A DNA stretch of 64,000 nt, from contig CM043959.1 in NCBI GenBank assembly GCA_014529385.2, positions 94,130,529 through 94,194,528 on the forward strand, given 5' to 3'. How positions within the stretch are numbered: position 1 is the stretch's first letter; every line of letters starts with the position of its first letter. The stretch comes from Adiantum capillus-veneris (taxonomy: Eukaryota; Streptophyta; Polypodiopsida; Polypodiales; Pteridaceae). Under the pieces are notes generated by a model. The model was not told where the DNA came from and searched no databases. It saw only the letters and a list, made by a program, of their open reading frames with translations. The translations under genes were made by a program, and so were the position numbers. This document shows positions 55,054 through 64,000 of this stretch, in pieces.

Positions 55054-56103
55054 CAAAGAAGAAGGGACAAGATGGTAGTAAACACTACAAGTCCTTCCAC
55101 CTCAACTTCTGACAAAATGGTAAAGCCTACTTTTATCGCTCCTAAGTTTGATGAGTCCATGCTAGATGAGCTTGTGAAGGGAATGCGTGACTTGAAGGTG
55201 AAGTTTGCAAAGCTTGAAGAAAAAGGCCAACCATCAGGGCCACTTCCTAGGCAAAGACAACAGCCCAAAGAAGGGTTTGTTAATAGATGTATTTGTTGTG
55301 ATATTACGGACCATGTAAGAAGGGATTGTGATGATTTTAGTGATGCTTTGTCAAAAGATGTTGTCTTTTTTAAGGATGGTAAAATCCACTTAAGAGAGAC
55401 AGGTCTACCCTTGAGAACTAACTTTGGGAAGGGGGGAATGCAAACCTTAGTTGAAGATATGGAAACCAAGCATGCCACCTCTTCAAATGAGGCAGCTACT
55501 TATGGAGTAAAAATTGAACATTTTTGTGATGAAGAGGTGAGTGACCATCATGGTCAAATTTGGCCAAATGTCATGCAATTAGCTAAAAAGGGAAAGCTTA
55601 CAAAAGAGATTCTACATGAAGTAGGTGATTTCATACGTCTAGAAACAGGATGGAATGATCCAGTGGACTCATTGTCAGTGCATGTCTACATTACAAAATG
55701 CCAACAAAATGAGGCGATTGTAGAAGAGAAGCGCAGACGTGAGAATGCTGATGAAGGACCATCAAAAAGAGCTTCTAGAGGTGGGGGAAGAAGCGACTCA
55801 ATGCCTTCTCAAACACCCTCAACACAAGGAGCATCTCCACCTGAAGTACTCATGGAAGAGTCTACAACAGGAAAGAAAAAAGAGCCAACAAAAGGTAAGA
55901 CAAAAGGCCCAACTTATAAACTACAATCTGATATTGAGATTGCTACAGATTTAAAGAAAGTCTTGGAGGAAAGGATCTTGAATAGCAAGATTGAGTTTAC
56001 TCTGGGAGAAGTTATTGGCATTGCAAAGCGTGAATTCCATGAGGAGATCATTGACATCATCAAGAGGAAGAGGCAAACCCTTGCTGAAGTTTCTCATCCA
56101 TAG
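55054..56103 (+). pseudogene. Gag C-terminal part of E with CCHC knuckle
   Basis: It continues in the gag frame with KMVVNTTSPSTSTSDKM, an Asp/Glu/Lys-rich linker, then the nucleic-acid knuckle CICCDITDHVRRDC (CX2CX4HX4C) at about 55286-55330. A long segment follows that is unusual for gag: FFKDGKIHLRETGLPLRTNF, VEEKRRRENADEGPSKRASR and DLKKVLEERILNSKIEFTLG, a helix-rich region of about 200 residues before protease. It ends at TAG (56101-56103), probably a former CAG, after which protease continues in frame. Confidence 0.82.
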
Positions 56104-56781
56104 GTTGAAGGGGAAACCTCAAAGACACAAGGGATGCAACTGGAAAATAAGGAGAATGATGGAGGTGTGGTAGGATGCTACCAATCTAGTGGGAGAGTGA
56201 AGCAAGTGCATTTCTCAAATGATGACGAAGAAGTTGAAGATATTCCTAGGAGTTATTATTCACGAAGTCATTGGGCAAGGGCTACTACAGAAACTTTGGT
56301 CAAGGTAGGTGATTTTGAAGAGCCATTTGTTGCCTTGATTGACCATGGTTCAGAAATAAACATAATGTCAAAGAGTCTCTACAACAAGTGCAAATTGCCG
56401 ATGGACACAGATCATGGCTGGATGGTAAAAGTGGCAAACAATTCATCCGGTGAATTGTATACAACATGTCTAGGTGTGAAGGTAACAATAGGTGATGTAA
56501 AGATTGACCAAAACTTCTTTGTACAGGATACATCTTCATATCATCTCATCCTTGGACAGCCCTACATTGTGGGAGTTCGAATGGAAACAAAGGTAATGGA
56601 TGATGGTTCAACATATGCTAGGATACGTAGCAAAGATGGTAAACGAGCTGTCCAATTTCTCATAGTTTGTGTGAACCATGAAAGAAATTGTGACAACCTC
56701 AGAGAACATCCTCTACCAAAGGTGAGCAAAGAGTTTCATGATCATAGAGAAATGATGGGTTTTGGTCAAGTACCATTGTAA
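56104..56781 (+). pseudogene. Aspartic protease of E
   Basis: In the same frame as gag it reads EEPFVALIDHGSEINIMSKS (active site D-H-G-S where D-S-G-S is usual), then YTTCLGVKVTIGDVKIDQNF and SSYHLILGQPYIVGVRMET, the hydrophobic-hydrophobic-Gly end of the fold. The Ser-to-His change next to the catalytic Asp would probably impair the enzyme. A one-base loss near 56777 (after FGQVP) shifts the frame into RT. This protease would cut the Gag-Pol polyprotein. Confidence 0.82.
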
Positions 56782-57925
56782 AGCGGGATTGCAGTGGTAC
56801 AAAAAGAAAAAGGGTCTCGCTTGATCCAAAAATAGGTGAAGCGTTTTCAATGAGCTCCTTGGTAACAAAGAATGGATCAGTATGTTTTACAAAACTTGAA
56901 GATTTGAAGAGATGTGAGAGGCAATATGTGCATAATGTACAAATAGGCATGAAAAAGAGTGGATTGCTAGAGCCTACTGAAAATGTTTTGGGTTTGTGTG
57001 AACAAGTTTCTTTTGTAGATACTATGGGTGAGCTTGATGCTATAATGGGGTCTAATTTGCATCTTGAAAATGAAGTTGTGGAAGTTTGCTCTATGGAAAT
57101 GTATCAAGTAATAGAAGCCTTTAAAGAAAGCCAAACAGTTGGCCCAAAAGTCCATGTTGAAACTAAATACAAGAGTGTAGCAAAGAAGGTGAAACCAGTA
57201 GCTTCACCCTTACCACCCAACAACAGGGAAAAGATTGAGCAGGCTTCTTTACAACCAAGTTTGAGGAATCCTAAAAAGATTGGGCATACCTTCACAAAGG
57301 AGTCTTTCCAAGACTTGCAGATTGGTCGCAAGGAGTTTCTAACACAGGAGGAGACAAAGTGCTTCAAAGAAATGCTTTCAAAGCATGGTAAGGCTTTTGC
57401 ATTTGAGCCACATGAGATAGGATGTGTTGATCCTTCTATTGTAGCTCCTATGGTAATTTTCACAATACCTCATGTGCCTTGGAATCTGTGGCCTATTCCG
57501 GTTCCAAAGGCTCATTTGCCAAAGTTAGTAGAGCTACTGAATGAGAAAATCAAAATGGGAATCTTGGAGCCTTCTTGTGCTCCATACTCAAACAGGTGGT
57601 TCACAGTTCCGAAGAAGAATGGTTCTCTACGCTTCATCCAAGATATGCAACCAGTGAACAAGGTGACAATTAGAAATGTATGTACAGGTCCAATTGTGGA
57701 TGAGTTTGCAGAGGCATTTTCAGGGAGGGCAATCTACTCAATGGGGGATCTCTACTCAAGGTATGATCAATTTCAGCTTGCAATCGAAAGCAGAGACTTG
57801 ACAACCATGAGGACACCTTTGGGTTTGGTAAGGATGTGTACCTTGCCACAGGGAGCAACCAACTCGGTTTCACATATGATGAATGGGATGAATAAGGTGT
57901 ACGTGACTTTATTCCTCAAATCACA
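56782..57925 (+). pseudogene. Reverse transcriptase, first part, of E
   Basis: After an unusually long N-terminal extension (MSSLVTKNGSVCFTKLEDLK up to KIEQASLQPSLRNPKKIGHT), the RT core begins: PWNLWPIPVPKAHLPKLVEL, LLNEKIKMGILEPSCAPYSN, FTVPKKNGSLRFIQDMQPVN, FSGRAIYSMGDLYSRYDQFQ (first catalytic Asp in MGDL) and TPLGLVRMCTLPQGATNSV. 'RYDQF' replaces the more usual 'GYHQI' of plant gypsy RTs. A one-base frameshift near 57900 separates it from the active-site half. Confidence 0.9.
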
Positions 57926-58978
57926 ATGCCTTTCATTGATGATTTGCCTATCAAAGGATGTGAAGAAAGTGAAAAAGAAAAAGCTTTGGATCTCAAGGGA
58001 TGTCGCAGGTTTGTGGTAAATCACATAAATGATTGTGATAAAATTTTGTCTAGGTTGGAAGAAGTGAATCTTACATTGTCAGGGAAAAATTCTATGTTTG
58101 GTGTCAATGAAGTGCTTATTGTGGGGCACATGTGCGGGCCATATGGTAGGAAACCTTGTCCAACAAAGGTAGATGCCATCCAAAGAATGAAGGAAACGTG
58201 CACTAGCATCACTGAGGTTAGAAGGTTTCTGGGAGTATGTGTCTTCTATGTTATTTGGATTCCACATTATGCACATGTAGCTGATCCTCTTTATCAGCTG
58301 CTTAGAAAGAATCAGAAGTTTAAATGGACAGAAGCACATGTAAAATCCATGAAAAAGCTAAAGGAGTTGCTCCAGTCAGCAACAACTTTGAGAAAGGTAG
58401 ACTATGAGTGTCAAAGGCCAGTAATTGTGACAGTAGACACCAGTCCTACAGGGATTGGATGGGCAATAGGGCAAGATGACAAAGAAGGACATAGGTATGT
58501 GGTAAGATTTGGAGCAAAGGTGCTAAGTGCTCGCCAAAGAAACTATCCACAGATAAAGAGAGAGTTATGGGGTATGGTTACAGCCTTGAAAAGTGGGAAA
58601 GAGTACCTAATTGGTGCATGTGTGGTTGTGGAAACAGATTGTCTACCACTTCTTGGGATGATTACAAGCTGCTCAACTCCAGACATTGCTATGTTGCGGT
58701 GGATTGCCTACATTAAGTCCTTAAATCCTGAGTTTAAGCACATTGTAGGTAAAGACAATACAGTGGCAGATATGCTATCAAGGGCAAGGTATGAAGATGA
58801 GTCACAAATGATTGACGAGGGAGATGATGTAGGCACAAAGTTCTATTCTATCTCTCATGTCAAAGGTAACAATGTCTGCATGACTAATCTACTTGATTCA
58901 TTCTTGAAAGAGCTTTATGAAGGTGATTGGCTTCTTATTGGAAGCTACTTGAGTACTCTAACAAAACAGGATGATTGA
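57926..58978 (+). pseudogene. RT active site, thumb and RNase H of E
   Basis: The frame opens with MPFIDDLPIKGCEESEKEKA, which holds the catalytic Asp pair (F-I-D-D). It continues with NSMFGVNEVLIVGHMCGPYG, TEVRRFLGVCVFYVIWIPHY and FKWTEAHVKSMKKLKELL. RNase H follows: PVIVTVDTSPTGIGWAIGQD, NYPQIKRELWGMVTALKSGK, VVVETDCLPLLGMI and GKDNTVADMLSRARYE, so the D-E-D-D residues are all visible. It ends at TGA (58976-58978), likely a former CGA. Integrase continues in the same frame. Confidence 0.92.
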
Positions 58979-60307
58979 TCTGAACAAGAATTCAAGAGGA
59001 TACACAGGAAAGCATATGGGTACTTTTTGAGGGATGGTTACTTGTGGAAGCATCCTAAACAAAAGGGTACTACACCACAAAGGGTTATATGTAAAAAAGA
59101 GACTCAAGTAAAGCTCATGCAAGAGTTTCATGAGAGTCTATGGGCTGGACACAGGGGTGTATGGGCAACCTTCTCCAAGTTGAAAGAAAAATATTGGTGG
59201 AAGGGTATGTATAAAGATGCATCTCAGTTTGTAGAGACATGTGTAACTTGTCAAGTGTATTCAAATGTTCGACATCGTGATGGATTGCACCCTACATATC
59301 CACTAGCCATGCACTATAAATGGGTTGTGGATCTAGTCACAATGCCTTTAGGACTCTGGAAGATGAGATACTTGGTTCTTGCACGAGAGGACCTAACTAA
59401 CTAGGTTGAAGGAAGAGCATTAAGAGCTAAAACCATAGAAGATGTGTGCAAATTCCTTCTTGATGAGGTGATTTGCCGTTATGGTTGTGTGGGAAAAATC
59501 ACTGCAGATAGAGGTGAACTGGATGCCGAAGAAGCAAGGGAGTTCTTTTCTAGATTAGGAATCAAGCTTTCTCTTACTACAACTTACAACCCTGAAGGCA
59601 ATGGAAAGAGTGAAAGAGGGCATCCTCCTATCATCAAAGCTTTGGCCAAGGCTTGTGAAGGAAGAGTTGGTGAGTGGCCAAAACTGTTACCATATGCCTT
59701 ATGGGCTGATCGTACAACACATAGCTCAGTAACTGGCTACATGCCTGCGGAGCTAATGTATGGTCAAAAGCCAGTGATGCCAATTGAAGATACAATTCCC
59801 ACATGGAATGTACTACCTTGGCAAGAGGGGCTTAACAGGGAAGATCTCCTTGCACTGCGTATAAGGCAGCTAGAGAGAAGAGCTGGAGACATTGAAGCTG
59901 CAAAAGAACGACTCAAAAATGCAAGGTTGAAAAACAAGGACTACTTTGATAAGCGACATCGATTCAGGAGCAAAGCAATTGACAAAGGTGACTGGGTTTT
60001 GGTGTATGATAGTAGCCTTGATAACCAGCACACAGTCATACGTAAGTTTTCAAAAAGATGGTTTGGACCCTACGTTGTAATGCATGTGCATGAAAATGCT
60101 ACTTACAGCTTGTCTGAACTAGATGGTACAGAAGTAAAGATTCCCATTGCAGGAAAAAGGATCAAAATGTTTAAGAGAAGAGGAGACAATGATCCAGAAG
60201 ATGTTGATGAGGAAGAAGAGAAAACCACATGTAAAGATCAAAGTGAAGATGAAGCTTTGGAATCATACAGTGAAGAAGAAAGCAAGGAAGATGTACAACA
60301 GGGCTGA
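58979..60307 (+). pseudogene. Integrase of E
   Basis: The zinc finger is complete: HESLWAGHRGVW with WWKGMYKDASQFVETCVTCQ. The catalytic core gives WVVDLVTMP (first Asp), then a TAG at 59402-59404, then ITADRGELDAEEAREFFSRL (second Asp) and TTYNPEGNGKSERGHPPI (Glu). The C-terminal module is RKFSKRWFGPYVVMHVHE, followed by an acidic tail (NDPEDVDEEEEKTTCKDQSE). There is no chromodomain. Apart from the TAG the frame is open to 60307, 58 bases before the 3' LTR. Confidence 0.92.
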
Positions 60308-60353
60308 TCTTACAAAGAAATAATGTGGCACATACCGGAGGATGTGCACGTTT

Positions 60354-60365
60354 AGAGGGGGTGGA
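60354..60365 (+). other. Polypurine tract of E
   Basis: AGAGGGGGTGGA, immediately before the 3' LTR start TGTCGTG at 60366. It has a single T. Confidence 0.85.
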
Positions 60366-62363
60366 TGTCGTGCTGTGACACGTACATAGTGGGAACGCAT
60401 GCTACAAGATCTATCTTGTAACTTTTTAGATACATAATTATCTTTCCTATAATGTACATATGCATGTTTAAGTAAAATAATAAGCCTTATCTCATCCTAT
60501 TATTTCTCAAGAGTGACCTATCCTTACTTTACCATCAGAAAATACTATGGGAAAAGCATCAATAGCTCCGCCTCTTTAACTTGGGACAAAAAGCATTGAT
60601 TCTTTATTTCTACTATCGCATTATCATCTCACACCCTAGCTAGATCCTATATCTAGGGTAAACTCCAATATATATATTCTATGTATTTTTTATACTTTTC
60701 TTATATTTCTTTTTAAATAGCTACTAGGAGGGAATCAAATCCTAGTGGGACACTAGGTGGCATGATTTCAAAGATACACTTATTTTAATGCATTATTGCA
60801 AGCATGATTACAAAACTTTGTCAAGGAGCAATGTCATGCTTTCATATGGCATGAGGTGTCCTTTGGAATTAAATGAAAGTCTAGGCTAAGGGGACCACGG
60901 GAAGACTTTTGTTGTCAGAAATGGACCCTATTTTGATGAATTTTTTACACAAGGTTCCAATCCGAATTGAAAAATGATTTTAAAATGAAAATCGTAGCTA
61001 ATGAGCTGAAGTTTTTGTCCATATTTTTACTTTTTTATTTGGAGCCACGGTTGAGGAGATACAATCAAAATACTGGACCCCAGTCTACCCACATCATGCA
61101 GGGACAACTCATTTCCAACTTTTCCAATTCCTATTCACACTGGCTCCTCTCTTCTTGTGTAAACCCTTGGGGGTTCCCTTCACCTATAAAAGGGGACCTC
61201 TTCTTCCTTGAAAAGGAACTCAAGCATTCAAGCCATTGATGAGAGGAATTCTTGAGGGAGTGAGTAGTAATGCCTAATTGTACTTAGCCCCATTAACATA
61301 AGCCCAAGCCTACACTTTCTCCTAGAGGAAGACTAGCCATTGTTGTATGCTATCCTTGGAAGATCAACTCTAATCAAAGAAGGTGTTGTACTTGGCGTAT
61401 CAATCAACGTTGAATTCTCCCCTCTTCTTCTCTCTCCCATCAATAATGGTGCCGAAGGGTTTCAAGTAAGATGTGTTCTACATTGATGTTTTCTTGATTT
61501 CTTGTTGTTTTCATTTTCATCTCTAATCCAACATATATATATGTATCTAATCTCATTTCCTTAACCAAACCTATCTCTCTCATTCTTAGTAATTCATCCT
61601 CTCTAGGTTCTCTTTGCTACAGGTACATCTCTCCCCGCAATATCCTTATTGCCTACGGGCAAGAATAGGGCTTGGGAGGGAAACTTCTCATCTCTTCACT
61701 TCTCTCATATCTACATTTCTCACATACTATCCTAGATGAATAACCCACATGATGATCATTTCTATCGTTTTCACTCTATACGATCTATTAGAATTAACGT
61801 ATGGATTAGTCGAAAAATACACTTTCAACAACGTATAGTGTTTCTCTTTGGCCCAGAAAGGCTTAATGAAATACTTCTATCACCGGATCCCATCATACTA
61901 CCTCTCATAGACTATAACTTTTCTTTTGACGTAAGCGTAGTTATCTTGCTATGAAGCAAGAGGATTTGTACACACAATTAATCCCAATCACTAGACAAAA
62001 TATATATATTATGGTAAACACAAAACTACAATTCCAAAGAACAATTCGTAGCCTATTTGGTCAGCCAAGATTGAATGCCATTAACTCATCTATTAACCCT
62101 TTCATATTACCCATGATATGATATGACCATAGCCTTGATGTTTCATTTTTGTATTGTTTTGACATTCTCTTTTGTGTTCTTTCTTTGTGTGTGTGAGTGC
62201 AAGAGAGAAAGAGTGAGTCTTCTTTGATTGCACTTCTTTCCAAACCCTAGTCTTCATGGCATCTATGGTTTAACTCCTTCATATAGTTTTTGTTGAGTTC
62301 TCTCACAAACTCTCACAGCCATAAGCTCGGTGCTTTCCTGGCAAGACTGCAAATTTCTCGACA
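60366..62363 (+). repeat. 3' LTR of E
   Basis: A 1998-bp LTR, collinear with 52350-54352, with the same promoter, intron signals and small ORF 1 (61736-61954). Small ORF 2 (61951-62121) is shortened by a CGA-to-TGA change. Differences from the 5' LTR are scattered substitutions and a few one- to three-base indels. Confidence 0.95.
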
Positions 62364-63583
62364 ACGTCATCAAGGGTAGCTCCGCGTTGTCATTGGAGAA
62401 GGAGAATGGAAGACCAAAAAACTCGGATACTTAAGATTATTTAAGTATTGGCCGAGAGAGGAGTTCTTCCCTAAATCACCCATGCCTCGTCCACGAGGGC
62501 GAGGAATGAAGGTATCATCATAGACCACCAACTGCAACAAATTAAAGTTATGAAATGAGATAAGTAGAAACCAAAAAAGTAAGGCAAATAAAAAAAGTTT
62601 ACCTTCTGGTTTTCATCTTCCTCAAGTAAGTCCTCATTCCATAGGTTGATGCCGCCCTGACCTCCAGTGGGCGCATTGGAGGTTGAGGCCAAAGATGATG
62701 AAGAAGTGCTTGCCTTACCCATTTCTTCAATCCCTAGCTTTTTTTGCACTTCCATCAACTCCTTTTTTGTTGGAAGCATGCACTCATACCTAGCAACATC
62801 ATTGTAAATCATCACAAGTGCACTTGCGGGGTCAACGAACTCATCGTCATTTACATGGGCATCTATAACAGAATACTTGTCGTGATCAGGGTCAATGACA
62901 GCATCATCCTCTTCGAGATTCTGTGCTACAATGGCAAGGCAATAGTCCTCTCGAAGGTCAAAAAGCTCCATAATGTCGTTAAGCATGACATACTGCAAAT
63001 CACCAATAGGTATGGTAGGTAGAACACTAGTAGGCAAAGCACCCTCCTGAAGCTGGACTCCCTCTGAAACCTGCAAGGCAAGGCTTCCCCGAGACTTGGG
63101 CTCTTGACCCTCCCCAGTCTAATCCTCTAGCGAGGCCTCTGCAGCATCAACATGCTCATCCAAAATTAAATGCAAATATAAAATAAAACCTACATAATAT
63201 TCAGCCACTCGATACTTGCGGTTATGAAGTGTACACTTGTAGCCTGTTATCCGCAAGTGCACTGGCAGCTTAAGGCAACTCCTAGAAAATATGTGTTTCT
63301 TGGAGGAGTCCGAATTGATATCCTTCATGTGAACAAAACAAACTCCTTGTATCTCGACAATGCCACCAGACGTTTGCTGCTGGTAGGTCTGCTCAAAACC
63401 TGATAGGTAATGTTGCACGGAGACAATCCACTCATGCAAAGAAAAATCTGGATTGAACATCGGCCTGATATGTGTCTCGCGCTGCTGAAGCCCAATGCGG
63501 TATACAAAATGAGATAGTTTGTCTTGGGGGACATCCTCAGAGCAAGGCACTTCCTCCTCTGCTTCAACATTGAAGGGGTCCAT
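62364..63583 (-). pseudogene. X2 5' part: N-terminal half of a convergent unknown gene
   Basis: The start is at the ATG ending 63583 (MDPFNVEAEEEVPCSEDVPQ). Blocks include RPMFNPDFSLHEWIVSVQHY, VEIQGVCFVHMKDINSDSSK and HLRITGYKCTLHNRKYRVAE, then past a TAG (63119-63121) PIGDLQYVMLNDIMELFDLR, and a Ser-rich linker. An intron (62532-62602, GTAAAC to TTGTTGCAG) joins ENQK to LVVYDDTFIPRPRGRGMGDL. A one-base loss in a T run (about 62413-62423) then shifts the frame, which resumes at 52349 beyond element E. It is convergent with X1. The N-terminal part may fold like a DNA-binding or capsid-like domain, but I cannot identify it. Confidence 0.6.
62532..62602 (-). other. Intron of X2
   Basis: Minus-strand donor GTAAAC after AACCAGAAG and acceptor AATTTGTTGCAG, 71 bases. 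Removal keeps the codon frame. Confidence 0.75.
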
Positions 63584-63704
63584 AACGGAAATTCAAAAGC
63601 GAAGATAGACGAGAGAGCAAAACATCCAAACAAAGGGAAAATGGGGGAGCAAGTCATATTTATACGACTCCCGAGGACAATGATGACATCGATTGATGTG
63701 CATC

Positions 63705-64000
63705 ATGGGGCCGGCGTGCATCATGCAGTCGCCGTGATGATTATGCCACGTGTCAGCCGCCGTGGAACGGTCGCACCACAATGCGAAACTGGTGCTGCCA
63801 CACAAGAAAAGCACCGCTATCGCGTTGTGGCGCGACAAAAAAGGGGTCGTGGCACAACGCGATACGGCCAGTCCAGAGTACTCAGGTCCGCCTTCTTGCG
63901 TTGTGCCGCGACTTCTTTTTTGTCGCGCCACGCATACATCATGAAGTCGTCGTGATGATTACGCCACGTGTCAGCCGTCGTGGAAGGGTCGCGCCACAAC
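63705..64000. repeat. GC-rich inverted and tandem repeats upstream of X2
   Basis: A unit containing GCCACGTGTCAGCCG recurs 217 bases apart (63745 and 63962) and is cut by the window edge. GTCGCGCCACAAC-like motifs occur six times in both orientations: 63770, 63823-63836, 63846-63859, 63899-63912, 63922 and 63988. Two hairpins result: 63821-63836 with 63846-63861, and 63898-63912 with 63922-63933. This may be a promoter region or a transposon subterminal region. Confidence 0.85.

Larger units (their letters stand above)
52350..62363 (+). mobile_element. Element E: Ty3/gypsy retrotransposon, nearly complete
   Basis: The LTRs (52350-54352 and 60366-62363) begin TGTCGTGCTG and end TTTCTCGACA. 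The flanks repeat ACGT (52346-52349 and 62364-62367). Inside: primer site, gag, CCHC knuckle, protease, RT, RNase H, integrase with GPY module but no chromodomain, and a polypurine tract. The LTRs differ only at scattered positions, so this is the youngest insertion here. It carries six in-frame stops and two frameshifts. It splits gene X2. Its RT and RNase H wording is unlike the other gypsy elements in the window. Confidence 0.95.

Noticed and set aside
63593-63999. Minus-strand ORFs in the right-edge repeat region
   Set aside because: They share repeated text (ADTWHNHH and ADTWRNHH) because the DNA is a tandem repeat. They also lie upstream of the X2 start, so they are more likely shadows than genes.

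Overview
This window looks like a repeat-dense intergenic block from a large land-plant nuclear genome. The evidence is several lineages of plant-type Ty1/copia and Ty3/gypsy LTR retrotransposons inserted into one another, a LINE remnant, long microsatellites and spliceosomal introns. There are no bacterial or organellar features. The mix (a Tat-type gypsy with a second RNase H, a chromodomain gypsy, and a gypsy lineage unlike the common angiosperm ones) would suit a gymnosperm, fern or lycophyte, but the sequence alone does not settle which. I found no clearly intact host gene, rRNA, tRNA or CRISPR array.

Layout. (1) 1-8.2 kb: a decayed minus-strand Tat-type gypsy (element A: gag, protease, RT, RNase H, a second RNase H, integrase), split by a deleted copia element (G, 1546-5147, target duplication AAGAT). 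(2) 8.2-15.3 kb: mostly unassigned sequence with a LINE 3' remnant and long CT/GC/GA/G tracts. (3) 15.3-16.1 kb: copia LTR pieces and a strong hairpin. (4) 16.1-22.7 kb: a second copy of the A-type gypsy (A2), split by element B (16765-22064). B has complete LTRs, a gag and a long acidic ORF, but no pol. (5) 22.7-27.6 kb: a decayed plus-strand element of uncertain type. (6) 27.6-29.8 kb: minus-strand LTR and gag remnants of element C, which shares its primer-binding site with E. (7) 31883-42260: a chromodomain gypsy (D1, minus strand) with a solo LTR (37459-39037) in its gag. (8) 44.7-48.6 kb: a copia LTR, then a truncated D-family copy (D2). (9) 48.6-64.0 kb: two convergent intron-containing genes (X1 plus, X2 minus). 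X1 resembles a transposase. X2 is split by a 10-kb gypsy (E, 52350-62363) with long, similar LTRs.

How it fits together. Most of the window can be dated by nesting: G is younger than A, B than A2, the solo LTR than D1, and E than X2. B shares its gag fold, U5 and primer-site region with A, and has inserted into a relative of A. This fits a non-autonomous partner that uses A-type enzymes. E is the best-preserved element. All six of its in-frame stops can be explained by C-to-T changes at CAA, CAG or CGA codons, as expected from methylation-driven decay.

The three best candidates for something undescribed are: the duplicated small ORF pair, overlapping at ATGA, inside the leader part of E's LTR; the gag-plus-acidic-ORF element B; and the convergent X1/X2 gene pair with GC-rich hairpin repeats at the right edge.
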